Assembly: GCA_905147135.1 (NCBI GenBank)
Contig: LR990050.1
Location: forward strand, 12,770,001-12,834,000
DNA length: 64,000 nt
Reading direction: 5' to 3'
From: Blastobasis lacticolella
Lineage: Eukaryota; Arthropoda; Insecta; Lepidoptera; Blastobasidae
The notes below the pieces were generated by a model, which was given only the letters and a program-made list of their open reading frames with translations, was not told the DNA's origin and did no database searches. Shown here piece by piece: positions 12,623 through 23,944 of this stretch (positions within the stretch are counted from its first letter, which is position 1; each line of letters opens with the position of its first letter). Both the position numbers and the translations under genes were made by a program.

Positions 12623-13136
12623 TGACAGATATCCCCAGAAATTTTCGTACAGTTCATGAGACAGCCTTCCAGGACGGAGGTTGAAAGTGACGCCCGGATT
12701 CGGGTACTACCTATACTATTAGGGGGTGGCCAGCGAAAAGCCGTTTTATTGGGGCTCGCTGGCCCCCGCGCTAATTTGTCACGCCCAACACTCAAACATA
12801 TCTCACACAGAACAGGGTCTTGCAGGATATCCAAATATTGTAACACTTGGACGAAAGAGGAATCGCTCACCGAGTAAACTGACAGATATCCCCAGAAATT
12901 TTCGTACAGTTCATGAGACAGCCTTCCAGGACGGAGGTTGAAAGTGACGCCCGGATTCGGGTACTACCTATACTATTAGGGGGTGGCCAGCGAAAAGCCG
13001 TTTTATTGGGTCTCGCTGGCCCCCGCGCTAATTTGTCACGCCCAACACTCAAACATATCTCACACAGAACAGGGTCTTGCAGGATATCCAAATATTGTAA
13101 CACTTGGACGAAAGAGGAATCGCTCACCGAGTAAAC
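12623..13136. repeat. Tandem duplication of a 257-bp unit
   Basis: Copy 1 (12623-12879) and copy 2 (12880-13136) are nearly identical; one difference is ggggctcgc versus gggtctcgc. The unit is more GC-rich than its surroundings. It is open in several frames (73-98 codons), but I recognise no protein family. It lies where 5' exons of the receptor fragment would be expected. Confidence 0.85.
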
Positions 13137-13319
13137 TGACGGAACGCAGTTTAGAGGTTGCTAACCGCCAGAATGAACCCACTCCCATGGTCGTTAGCCA
13201 AGCAGACCGAAGCTCTTCCACCAAGCAAAATATTTCGTCAAGTACAAACTTAACATATGCAAAAATATTTATTCTGAAATCAATTGAAGTTCCAGGTTAT
13301 ATTTTTTCAACTGTTTCAG

Positions 13320-14203
13320 AACATCGAGCCAGAAAGAGTAATGAATCTCGTGATTTGGTGGATAATGAGTTGGCTTTATCAAATGTTTTTGACGCAGCTG
13401 GCGGACATGTTTGTCAGACAGACAGAGCAGACAACCCTCATGTGCACTTACATACAATTGACACCGACACATCCAGGTACGTACCTACTAGTTTAAAGTA
13501 AAAAATGTGATTAATGTTAATTTGACCTGTAAAACACTACAAGTGTGATGAATCTGGGTGGGTTCTTACAACTTATACGTAGTGTCACCATTTCTGCCGT
13601 ATAGCAATAATACTTGTATTATTGTGAGATCACGAGGCTTGAAGGACGTAATCTTTATCATTTCATATCTATCACAGCTGGTGATTTTACAAAATTTTAA
13701 ATACGATTTTTTTTGTGTACAATTTTTATTTCGTTTGGTAGTTTTAAGTTTGTATATAGCAGTTTGGGAATGTCACAATGACAACTATTTTCTAAATATA
13801 AAGTTGAGCCTGTTTTTTCAAATACACGAGGCCAAGAGGATGCCCCGTTTATTAGCCAGGCACTTTAATCATCAACGCGTTTTGTGGTATCTAACTTTGA
13901 ACGTATCCAGATTATCCTGCACTGGGAACACAGAGTGTATTCCAAGCGCCTATCTAAGATCATCATGACTTAATTTTGATTAATAGTAACGCATTAGTTA
14001 CTCTCTCACCCTTCTTATACCCAGACGAACTGTACGAGTTAACGAGCGACATCATCAGCGCATTGGAGGTGCGCGACGCTCGAATTTCCATATTCAGTAT
14101 GTTCTACTACGACACCGCGCTCATGCTACGGATCAGCGCCTCGCTCGTGAGCTACATTATCATACAGCTGCAGCTTCTTCTGTACAAGAAAAATTCAATG
14201 TAA
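13320..14203 (+). pseudogene. Gustatory receptor, last two exons only (copy 1)
   Basis: Two exons are seen: 13320-13476, after an acceptor ending ctgtttcag and before donor gtacgt, and 14025-14203, after acceptor tatacccag and ending in TAA. The first ends with one base of a codon and the second supplies two, so they join in frame into 111 residues. They match exons 3 and 4 of the intact receptor at 15778-22376 at the same lengths (157 and 179 nt) and phases. The terminal helix carries SYIIIQLQ, a variant of the TYhhhhhQF signature of insect gustatory receptors. Neither exon has a stop or frameshift. The 5' exons are absent: the 2 kb upstream hold a tandem duplication and unrecognised sequence, then the LTR-like element. 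Either the gene lost its 5' half, or those exons lie beyond the left edge across a very long intron. Confidence 0.75.
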
Positions 14204-14537
14204 TTAAGTCTGTTTTGCACAATTTCATGTCTACTGCTTATGAACCGAGTTTTATTAACTAATTATACCTTGACCAAGCAAGACATCAGCGTCACCAGTC
14301 CGCCCAAGGTACCACCGACATGGATTATGACGACATGGAATCGACAGCAACTGGGACCGACGTGCCTCCGTGCCTCCGAAACACGGATATGGGGATCACT
14401 ATGATCAATAAATAAATAAAACATTCCGTCATGGCCCGTGACTCACAGTGCCAATAAATTATGCTTTCCTTCCTTATTCCTGTTCTTACGCTATTTGGGA
14501 CAGAATTGGAAGCCCTGGTCAGTCATATAGATATAGC

Positions 14538-14582
14538 TTAAAATAGATAAGGGTCATAGGAGCTTTCATATTAGTGGGTTTA
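14538..14582 (+). pseudogene. Relic of a receptor exon 2
   Basis: The stretch agctttcatattagtgggtt matches 19 of 20 bases in exon 2 of the intact receptor (18173-18253), and the bases before it are also similar. Stops and small indels break it. It sits after the last exon of copy 1 and before exon 1 of copy 2, so it marks a further partial duplication or a rearrangement in the cluster. Confidence 0.55.
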
Positions 14583-14988
14583 CTTAATTGAAGATACAAT
14601 GCGCTAAGCCAATAAAGTGGTATAATGCCACTCAAAACTAGAACTGATAAGCAGTTTTTAATTCTCATAATGTTTCCAAACGCTTCGGATTAACGGTGAC
14701 GCTGTTTTGATTGGAAATAAATGTCTCTCTGGGGAAATTCTTATGACACTATTAATAGCTATTACTAATAGCAACGAAAGCATTACCTATTTGGAAAATT
14801 AAATCAACGATAATCTTAAAAAAATGAAATACTTTAAATATAATGACCCGTGCCGACTCCCCAAAGGCAAATGATGTAGATCTGCTGTACGATATTTTTA
14901 AAGCAACACGTTCCTATTTTTAGTGGGTTCTTTTTCTTTGTTTTTCGTTATGATATTCTTGTAAATGTATTGAACCTTGCACGTAGGT

Positions 14989-15350
14989 GCGTCGATGGCC
15001 GAGTGGTTAAGGAAGCCGATTCGGAAGCGAGAGGTGCCCGGTTCAAATCCCACTGCGGCCATGTACCAGTGACTCTTTTCTGAGCTATGTTCATTAGTTA
15101 AATGCTAACCGATACTCTTACGGTAAAAGAAAACATCATGACGAAACCTGCACATTCAGGCGACTAAATGTGTAACAATGATAGAAACTGGTCAGGTTCG
15201 CCTGTTATCAGGGTAACGGTGGTCAGATGGCGGTCGCTCCACTGTAATTATCTGATTTGCCAAATCTGATAATTACAGTGGCTAGACGAACCTCGGGCCC
15301 TCGAGCGCGAGTGCACTACCGCGACATTATCACTAAGATGATTATTTTTA
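14989..15350 (+). repeat. tRNA-headed SINE, nearly full length
   Basis: tRNA-like head (tggccgagtgg near 14996, B-box-like ggttcaaatcc near 15040), the shared SINE body, and the end aagatgattatttttattt. It is the best reference copy in the window. A local inverted repeat cactgtaattatctgattt / ctgataattacagtg sits near 15239-15281. Confidence 0.85.
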
Positions 15351-15777
15351 TTTACATTACGTAAATCATAAATTAGAAGACAGATAGAAATAGCGTTTGT
15401 GTTTTACATGATTCAATAAATTAATATATGTAATTACAATTCAACTACAAACATGCGCAAGGTAGGACGACACGTACAAGATGGGCTGACGACTGAGGAT
15501 GTTGGGAACCACTGTGTTGGGAGTTGTGTCCAGTAGTGGCCATCAAACTGTCGAATTGAATTCCTTAGATTTTGATCTTTTCACCATACCGTATAGGCAT
15601 ATTATAGATAGATTATATTTAATTTGAATTTGATTGCATCCCAAGAGTCAGACGATCCCTATTAAACGATTTCATGATTTAGTCCCGGTCCTTAGTAAAA
15701 ACGAATACAAGTTCTGAACGGAACGGACACTGTACAAAACTCAAACTGTTAAATTGAGTGCACAACAAATACCGAAA

Positions 15778-18700
15778 ATGGACACAGAAAATCAGTGGAT
15801 ACAAGAAAATATACGTACTATCTCATTATTAATTATGTGGCCTTTGAAGGTTGCCGGAATGTGCCGATTTAACATTAAAAATTACCGCATAGTAGAAATA
15901 TCGACCTCGTCGATTGTGTTAACCAGCATTGTGATCTTGATTACATTCAGTCTTTTGGCCCATATCTTATACTACTTGGTCTACAAGCACAGCTTTTTGC
16001 TTATCTACGAGTGGAGTTTGTTTGTAATGTTTGCAATATTTCAAGTGGCTGTACTATCGAACTGTACATTCATGAATAAAGGAGCCATAGCAAACTTCTT
16101 AAATATTGCTATTGAAGTAGAAACTGCTTTGGGTGTGGAAAAAACGAAATTCATGAGAGATATATCTGTAAGATTATACATCGCTTTTGCAGTAACTACG
16201 GTTTTCCTCTTTTCTATTACTATGAGTATTGGTTATTTCACGTATGTCATGCCCGTATGGCACGTTTACATTTCTTTCATATTATATGTCGTGTTGTTGT
16301 ATTATAGTCATTACGACTTAGGCTTCTTCTTGTCTATCTATATGCATCTTACTTTGAGGGTGCGTTACTTGAACATTGCCCTGATGAAAATGGCTGACGT
16401 GGACACGGATTTCATGCCAACGCAGTTCCCATTCAACTACTTTTTCTGGAAACAAAGCTACGACGCTATGGTAGATCACCACAAAATAGGCGAACCACGC
16501 AAGATTCGTGATTTATTCAACAAGATATTCGAACAGCTGAGATGTATTGAGGAAAGTTATCAGTTGACAGTGAGTACCTAACTTTATAGCTAGCAGTGAG
16601 CAACTAACTTCATAGGTAGTTTATACACCCTCGGCACGCCCACCTGTCTGTTTGTGAATCAAAAATGTATAGAATTGATTTTCATGTTGATAAAGATAAG
16701 TCGGTACCTAAGGCTTATTTTGACATTATCCGAGACATGTACGTCGATTCCAATTCCATACTTAGGACTGCTGTTGGTAACACTAACCCATTCCCTAATA
16801 CTGTTGAGGTAGGTACAAGGGCTCTGTGGTCAGAACACTTCTGTTCAACGTAATATTACTTGAGCAACCTCCATGGCTGCTCCTATATGCTGACGATATC
16901 GCGCTGACAGACTCTGACAAGGGGCGACCAGTCCAACTAGTGAATAAGTGGAAGGAGTCCCTTGATAATGGCGTTCTGAAGGTGGCGAAGTCACAGTTCA
17001 TAGCCTGCAACGACAAATTACGTAGGGAACAAAGATCTGGCCAGGCCTCGCTAGTGTTAACGTCGTCAAGAATGACATCCATGCCGATAAACTTACCACC
17101 AACGATGCCGTAGACCGAGCGAAATGGAGACCAAGAGGAGTCGGTAGGCGGACCGCGACCACTCGGCGATCGCGTGCCGCGCCGTGAAACCGGAATTTAA
17201 CACAAGGATAATTATGAAAGATAAAGTCTAGATGAAATGTAAAATTCTTTTAACAAATATTCCTTTAAAATTGGCCACCAATTTCATATCATTTATATCA
17301 TCACAGATATAACTTTGTTCATAAAATGGTAATACATTGATGTACTTTGATAATTCACTTTTTATGGCTATTAAGGGTTATTTTCACGCAAACAAAACTG
17401 ATAAGGGAAAAAGCGTTGTTCTAAGCCTTAGAACTTAAGGTGGTACGATTTTCATACAAATTTTATGTACCTAACCTTTGATGGACGTTACTTCAATGGT
17501 TTGACGTGTTATTGTATGTGCAATTAATCGTTAGTAAATGTATCTAATGAGGCGCAAAATAGATTTCTTATGTTAATGTTAATAATACAAAACAAATAAA
17601 TGAAAAAGAAAAATAATGAAATCACGTTACAACACCATCTAGCGGTGACTTTAATCATTTGTGGCTTTTTTATTTAACTGCTATATATCATTACCCTATA
17701 GAAACCCAATTTATGCACAATTTAATACATTTACTAAAATTATAAACTTTACCTGAAGACCTGAGTGGTTCAGTTGGTCATGCCGTCTGCCACTCAAAGG
17801 TCCCGGGTTCGATTCCCGGCCGGGCAGAAACATAAATGATGAATTTGTATTTCTGTTACGGGGCTGGGTGTTATATGTATAATAAGTATGTATATAAAAA
17901 TATATAAATAGTTTATCAGTTTTCTGGCACCCATAACACAAGCTATGCTTACTTTGGGATTAGTTGGCGCTGTGTGAATTGTCTAAGCATATTTTTTTAT
18001 TTATCTTAATACAATTACTAAACACTCAAACGAATGAAAGAATGACAAGAGACGTATGGGTGTCGAACCACCTTAAAAGAGAAAAATATGTAATCAAAGG
18101 ACATCATAGTAACCCATTTTACCATACCTAGTTGAGGACCCAGTAAATGCTAATGTTGGATTTCATTTTCAGATATTTGCATGCTTAGCATATATAGTCA
18201 AAGGCGCTTTCATATTAGTGGGCTTCATTGTTACCTACGTACAAGGCGAAACTGTAAGTGAATTGAGGACAACATTTTTTTTGTAAAAAACGTTGCGACA
18301 TGTATTTTTAAACTTTATTTCAAAAAATAAAATCTTTTTGGGCAGCCGGCGCATGCGAGGGAACCTTGAGGGGTGCGGGGGTAAAACGGGCTGTGCTATA
18401 CCACCTTAAAAATCATATTCCTATTACAATCCGCGTCACGAAAGTTGAATCTAAATTGAAACACATCGGCATAAATTAAAAATATTTAATAAAATTTACA
18501 ATTCACTTCGCCGTAATTCGCTGTATATTTTTGTAACGCTTTGAAATTGTCGACGCCGTGCTCTGCTTCTCTTGCCATAAAAGTGTATAAAGTGTATACG
18601 CCGTATACAAGTATTCTAGATTGTCGGTTTAAAGTTTTACTTCGAAACATAATTTTCCTTGGTAATAAACAATGAAAACAAAGGATAACAAAACAACTAT

Positions 18701-21700
18701 CAACTTTTGCACTCGTTAGTACTTAGTAGTACATAGTAGTAGGCGGACCACAACGGGGTATGCGCGGGATGCGGAGGGCGTCAGACGGCCATGGTACAAA
18801 GTAGTACAAACTGATGGTTTTGTAAAGTTAAAAATATACCTTGTGGTAGGCCCCCTGATAACAAAGAATACTTTACAAGTACATCCTCTTGTAGCGAAGT
18901 TCTAACTCGTCACGTTATTTTTGATATCACCATTTCAGGGTAACTTTGTGTCTAATGTCATATGGTATTGCTTAGGTGTTGTTGTTGTTGGTAAAATAGA
19001 AGTAAACCGATTTTGATAAATTTAATATAATTCGCAATGTCCAGTCAAATATGGTGCTGATGTCTGTTTGCAGTTTCTTGACTAATCCTGTAGCAAAGGC
19101 AAACGTCCGCAAATGTAACAATGTTGTTTTCGAGTTCTGGGAAATCATAAGTGTAGTACAAGTATAATAAGTACAACACGGGACCGAGAATGCTTCCCAG
19201 TGGCATTACAGCTTTTATGTGTTTTAGTCCTAAATATTCAAAATCTTGGTTAGCTCGAAACATTCTCTGCATATGATAAGATTCCAGAATATCTGCAAAT
19301 TAGAAGTTTGAATCTTATTTTGTCACCTTATCCAATAATTATGCTACTTGTGTCTAAGAAAAAACTAGAGCAGTACCTTTACTTTACTTAGTACCTATAC
19401 TAGTTACTCTGTGAGCTTGATTTATAGTTGAAGGTTTTTGTTACACCAAATGGATAATCAGGGATATATTTCTTCTATTTTAAGGTTCAGTCATGTTAAC
19501 AGGAGTTTCTCGAATAACCTTGACGTGATTGGCAACAGAGAAATTGATCTGTGGGATGTTATTTCCTGGGGTGGCTTTTCAGATTTCAGAACCATGAAAA
19601 ATTCTGCAACATTTATCAGGCACATAGTATTGATAAGGACGGTGGGGTTTACAATACCTTTACGCGGAAGATTTAGCAAAACTTCCCTCGTAATTAAATC
19701 GAAACCAGGCTTTTGATTTTGATTTAAGAAAGATCTTTGAACATTTACTATAGAGAAAATCACCACCTACTTTCTGCCATTTTGAAAAAATATCGATTTT
19801 TCGGCCTCTCATAAAGCTTATGCCAATCGATAGAAAACTTTAATATCTATCGATCACTTTATGTATGCCAAGATATTATTAGAAATTATATAGAAAATAC
19901 GTATTCAAGGCCAAAAGGAAATAAACAAACAAAACAAAAAGGTACGTCAAGAAATACATAATTCATTGACCATTTAGGAGTAATGGTCGCTTCGAAACAA
20001 ACATAGTTTCCTCTCTTTTTCAGAACATAATATAATGAATTGGAGAGTCATTAAAGCCTGAAGGGCCAAGCCCAAGGAACTAAAACTGAAAATTACATTA
20101 AAATTGAAAATAAATGTTTCAAAAATCTGAACAGTTGTTTGAAAAGAAATCCTAATAACTGTAAGTACACATAACCATTCATCAGGGCAAGAGCCTACAC
20201 GATATGTACCAACGAGTCTTTTCTCAGTTATGTACAGTAGTTGAAAACTAACCGATGCTCTTACGGTGAGGCGTTCAGGCGACTGAATGTGTAACCATGA
20301 TCCAATATAGTCAGGTTTCCCTTGTAGCAGGGTCACGGAGGTCAGATGGCAGTCGCTCCACTGTCTGCCAAACCCTGGATCATGGTCAAGGCGGACCCCG
20401 TGCCCTCGTGTGCCAGAGCACAACCGGGTCTAAACTCCAAGATTATTTTTTGTTGTTATGTTAAAGAAATTATTTAAATTCATAGGTAATCGTTGTCCTA
20501 ATCTAATTCATATTCTAATAATATTACATTAAAAATTAATGAAAATCGATTAGGTACTTATGACGTTACAGACTGATTTGGGACGCACATTATGAAATAA
20601 AGTATTTTGTATGTTGGTGAACACATTATCTTACAAAACACTTTATTTTAGTTTAATTTTTCTTGTAAGTTTAACGCGTGTATCCGTCTATCTGTAGCTC
20701 CCGAACGGATGAACCAATTTCAATCCAATTTTCTGTATTTGAAAGGTCTTTTAGTCGAAATTATTTCTAACTTTTAAATCGAAATCGATTCAGTAGTTTA
20801 GAAGATATTTGACTAAAAGTAGACTTAGTAGGGAGTATTTGTTCCCCATGTGTCGGTAGTTAACGTCCATCTTTGACTTGCGATATCTCGCAAGATATAC
20901 AGCTTTCGACATTTTTGCACATAAGGTGATCGATAGATATTAAAGTTTCCTATCGATTGGCAGAAGTTTTATAAATGGCAGCAAAACCGATATTTTTTCA
21001 ACATGGAAAGTGGGTGGTGACCGAAATGTACAATGCTATTAATCTAACTCTGAACGTCTTGAGGTGTAACAAGTTTTATTTGTAGTGCGTCGTTACACGT
21101 TGCCTCATCCAATTTTGTATTCTCAGAATTACACATATTGAGTTAGAACTAATAGATTTTTGTTAACTATTTATAGCACATCGCCCGTTAATTTCTTTAA
21201 TGGGGGTAGGTGTAAGATATGCTTTTAAAAGTTTTTTTATTATTTTATTCAATGGGCAATCAGTTGTAAGATCACTGGTTAAGTGGCTTAGGTAGATTTC
21301 CGTAGTTTCATGTAAGAATATTCATATCATATAATTTTAAGCTGTAAAATTAACTGTCTACTCAAAAATTAACGGACATCAACCACAACCTTTTTAGGAC
21401 CTTGAGCCGGAGAGAGTGATAAATCTCATGATCTGGTGGAAAATCAGTTGGCTTTACCAACTGTATTTGACGCAACTGGCGGACATGTTTTTGAGGCAAA
21501 CAGAGCAGACAACTCTCATATGCACTTACATACAATTGACACCGATACATCCAGGTAATACTTTCAAGTGTCAACACTGAACTATTTGTAAATTTTTTCT
21601 CAAGCGTATGATATGACTATAAAGCATGAAGAGTCTGGATGGGTTAATAACACAGGTACCCATCAGCCGCTGCAATCAATGATTTCAAGATTTTTAGATA

Positions 21701-22376
21701 GCGCTAGAGAGACGTAAGTTCAAAATACTGTCGTGCTATTGGACAGAAACAACTGCTGTAAAATTACGAATTTATTCAATCCAATGGCTCTATTTTGATA
21801 CCAGACCTTACGTCGCAGTAACGCCATCTCAGAACTTTGAAATCGTGAAAACCCTCTCAATGTACGAGTAATTATAGACATGTGACGTAGGAATATACTT
21901 GCATCTGTATCAATAGTCATTCAAAGTCAAAGCGTAAAAATATTTTATTGAACTGGCTTTTGTCCACGATTTCGTTCTCATGAATTTCTCTCTCTAACGG
22001 TTTTTGAGAAATTTAAAGTAGATATTTACAACAAATGTTGGCCCACTCTTTATTAAAAGGATAATAATAGTTTTAAAGTGCAAACAGCACAAGGGAGAAA
22101 ATCACGAATCATCAAAAAGAAACAGAACATCAGAAATCGGAAAGGCAATTATGTATCAAAGAACATTGCGATTACAACTCGCCTTTTCCGTATCCAGACG
22201 AGCTGTACCAGTTGACGAGTGACATCATCAGTGCGTTCGAGGTGCGTGACGCACGGCTTTCCATGTTCAGCATGTTCTACTACGACTCCGCGCTCTTGCT
22301 GCGGATCGGTGCCACGCTCGTGAGCTACATCATCATACAGCTGCAGCTTATCCTCTACAAGAAACATACCGTGTAA
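15778..22376 (+). CDS. Gustatory receptor, 7tm_7 family, complete (four exons)
   Basis: Predicted seven-helix chemosensory receptor of the insect gustatory receptor family, acting in the dendritic membrane of taste neurons; the ligand cannot be inferred. Exons are 15778-16569, 18173-18253, 21398-21554 and 22198-22376. The junctions (phases 0, 0, 1) join into 402 codons plus TAA, a typical length for the family. Donors are gtgagt, gtaagt and gtaata; acceptors end tttcag, tttttag and gtatccag. Hydrophobic segments lie near residues 44-68, 73-95, 133-156, 161-190, 270-288 and 375-397. The C-terminal SYIIIQLQ (386-393) stands in for the TYhhhhhQF signature. The start is the ATG after tgtacaaaactc...ccgaaa; no upstream in-frame ATG was seen. 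Introns hold RTE and Jockey LINE fragments and two SINE families. The last two exons are very similar to the fragment at 13320-14203, so this is a tandem family. An odorant receptor is less likely given the terminal motif. Confidence 0.88.
16665..17130 (+). pseudogene. RTE-type LINE reverse transcriptase fragment
   Basis: Lies in intron 1 of the receptor. The first frame (16665-16853) has the RT palm-like stretch PKAYFDIIRDMYVDSNS followed by RTAVG. After a frameshift the second (16826-17113) has the catalytic LLYADDIALTDSD motif. Stops and frame changes show that it is dead. Confidence 0.75.
17752..17995 (+). repeat. Second tRNA-related SINE family
   Basis: The head ctgagtggttcagttggtca with B-box-like gggttcgattcccggccggg (17806-17825) resembles a tRNA gene. 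It is followed by a constant body ending cacccataacacaagctatg...ggcgctgtgtgaattgtc. The same tail recurs near 33197-33260. The tRNA-like part lacks a complete cloverleaf and is not called a tRNA gene. Confidence 0.65.
19045..19766 (-). pseudogene. Jockey-type LINE reverse transcriptase fragments
   Basis: In the minus frame 19766-19491 the stretch PPQEITSHRSISLLPITSRL matches the SYRPISLLP region of Jockey reverse transcriptases. In 19272-19045 the stretch LGSILGPVLYLLYLYYTYDF matches the QGSxLGPxLF region, and TFADVC stands where FADD is expected. The order fits a minus-strand LINE with an internal deletion; the catalytic motif is damaged. It lies in intron 2 of the receptor. Confidence 0.75.
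19762..21020. repeat. Inverted repeat pair of about 90 bp
   Basis: Sequence at about 19762-19860 (caccacctactttctgcc ... aatatctatcgatcac) recurs in reverse at about 20928-21018 (gtgatcgatagatatt ... atggaaagtgggtggtg). The arms are imperfect. They could be the ends of a 1.2-kb non-autonomous DNA element that later received the SINE at 20209, or two independent insertions. Confidence 0.55.
20201..20450 (+). repeat. SINE, 5'-truncated copy
   Basis: Same body as 14989-15350 without the tRNA-like head: accgatgctcttacggtgag near 20250, ggatcatggtcaaggcggac near 20379, tail ccaagattatt. It supplies the uninterrupted sequence used to define the insertion site of the LTR-like element. Confidence 0.8.
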
Positions 22377-22959
22377 CTTCAATCCAATACTAATTTCCAT
22401 ATGATTCAGCACAAATTATTGTCTATGAAATTTATGGTTTGTATGTGGCCGACTGCTGGGTAGATAAGCTAGATCCGACTTTATTTAAACAAGTATGTCA
22501 TATATTTATAGGTGTTGTGAAGTAAAGCTTATCCTCGACAAGAAATTAATTGTTCAATTTATATCTAAGTGCATCTGCACAATTTATTACTCAATGTATT
22601 GACACGAGTTTTATTATCACATGTACCGTTGCTGTAGTAATAAAATAAAAAACAACTTTCAGTACATTTATAGTATATTTATAACACGATAATTGAATGA
22701 AATGCTAAGAAATTCATTACCAGAAATTCCTTAGGTAAAGATGATGACAATATTCTCAAGAAAATTAAGGGAAAATATTTAGGTATATAAAAACACGTTC
22801 GCAATTCCACGCCAACGAAAGATTTTATTAGACAATTACTACAATTATATCAAGCAAGTTACATTTATAATAACAATATACACTAATACCTACATTTAAA
22901 ATACCAAAAATATATACAGTAATACATACATACATACACATACATACAACGAAATGTAA

Positions 22960-23290
22960 ATGCTGCGGTGGATGTGCGGAGTTACGCGACTCGATCGAGT
23001 ACGTAACGAGTACGCAGATAAGATCGAGGAGGCTCGTCTGCGCTTGTTTCGTCACGTGTTGCGTAAGCCTCAGGGATATGTTGGAAAATGGGTGCCTGAA
23101 TCTGCCGGTATCAGGAAAGAGGCCCCGTGGGCGATCCAAAAAGCGATGGATTGACATCGATGACTCGAATGCGAGAGCCAACGGCTTACGACGAGAGGAT
23201 GCCGAAGACCGGGCGAAGTGGAGAAGATTGAGTAGGAAAGCGGACTCTGGCAAAGGCCGGGATAAGCGCTAGGACGACGACGCTTGAGGT
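22960..23290 (+). pseudogene. RTE-type LINE, C-terminal fragment
   Basis: The frame at 22960 starts MLRWMCGVTRLDRVRNEY, a hallmark of RTE reverse transcriptase C-termini. After a frameshift at about 23070, the frame with GKRPRGRSKKRWIDIDD continues the family sequence (GRGRPKKRW-like). A catacata microsatellite lies just upstream (22921-22948). Confidence 0.8.
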
Positions 23291-23851
23291 ATATGAAAAA
23301 ACTAAAAGCTATAAGTATCATTCTTTAATCCCAGCTTCAGTCTGGACTCGCTTTCCTACTTCCTCGGTAGATGGACTTTCTCCCTCTAGCCACGTGGTGC
23401 GATTGATTTGTCCTACTGATTGGACCTTATGAACTTGTCCGGTTTTCTGCATCCTCGCGTCGATAGTTTCTCGTAATCTAATATCATGAATATTTCACGT
23501 AGGTTATTAAACATTACTAAAATAGAGCACGTATCTCGAAACCATATAAGGAATTAACCTATCTAAAACAAATAGAAGTATGGTGTATTCTTTAGCTTAA
23601 CTGTGGTAGGTACCTACCACTACCATGAAAACGTTAACACAATAACAGGGATTTTACTTTACATTTTCCAAGAAATAACAAATTATTTAACTAATAAGTC
23701 AATCGCCAAATAATCACCGACTATTGGCGTCATTGTCTGATTTGAATATCAATAGGCTGAGTAAGTAACACACGACAATTTGTAATTTGTTAACTCTTGA
23801 ATAAGGTTTTGTTAAAAGGTAGTTTACAAGACGTGGCCTTGAATTTTTGTG

Positions 23852-23858
23852 TATAAAA
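23852..23858 (+). promoter_or_regulatory. TATA box of small peptide gene A
   Basis: TATAAAA lies 93 bases before the ATG at 23945. A cagtg start-like site follows about 30 bases downstream (near 23882). Spacing and motif fit an insect core promoter. Confidence 0.55.
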
Positions 23859-23944
23859 AGCGGCGGTTTAGTACAAATTAGCAGTGCTTAAAAGGCTCTG
23901 AGGCTGAACTGTTTCACTAAATAACTACACTTTAATATTCAAAT

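Noticed and set aside
12574..13127. Minus-strand frames of 86-98 codons in the 257-bp tandem unit
   Set aside because: They are the same frame in two repeat copies, with no recognisable family and no splice context. Kept as a repeat only.
13558..13968. 136-codon + frame between the two exons of receptor copy 1
   Set aside because: It lies in the intron, has no receptor similarity and ends before the acceptor at 14024.
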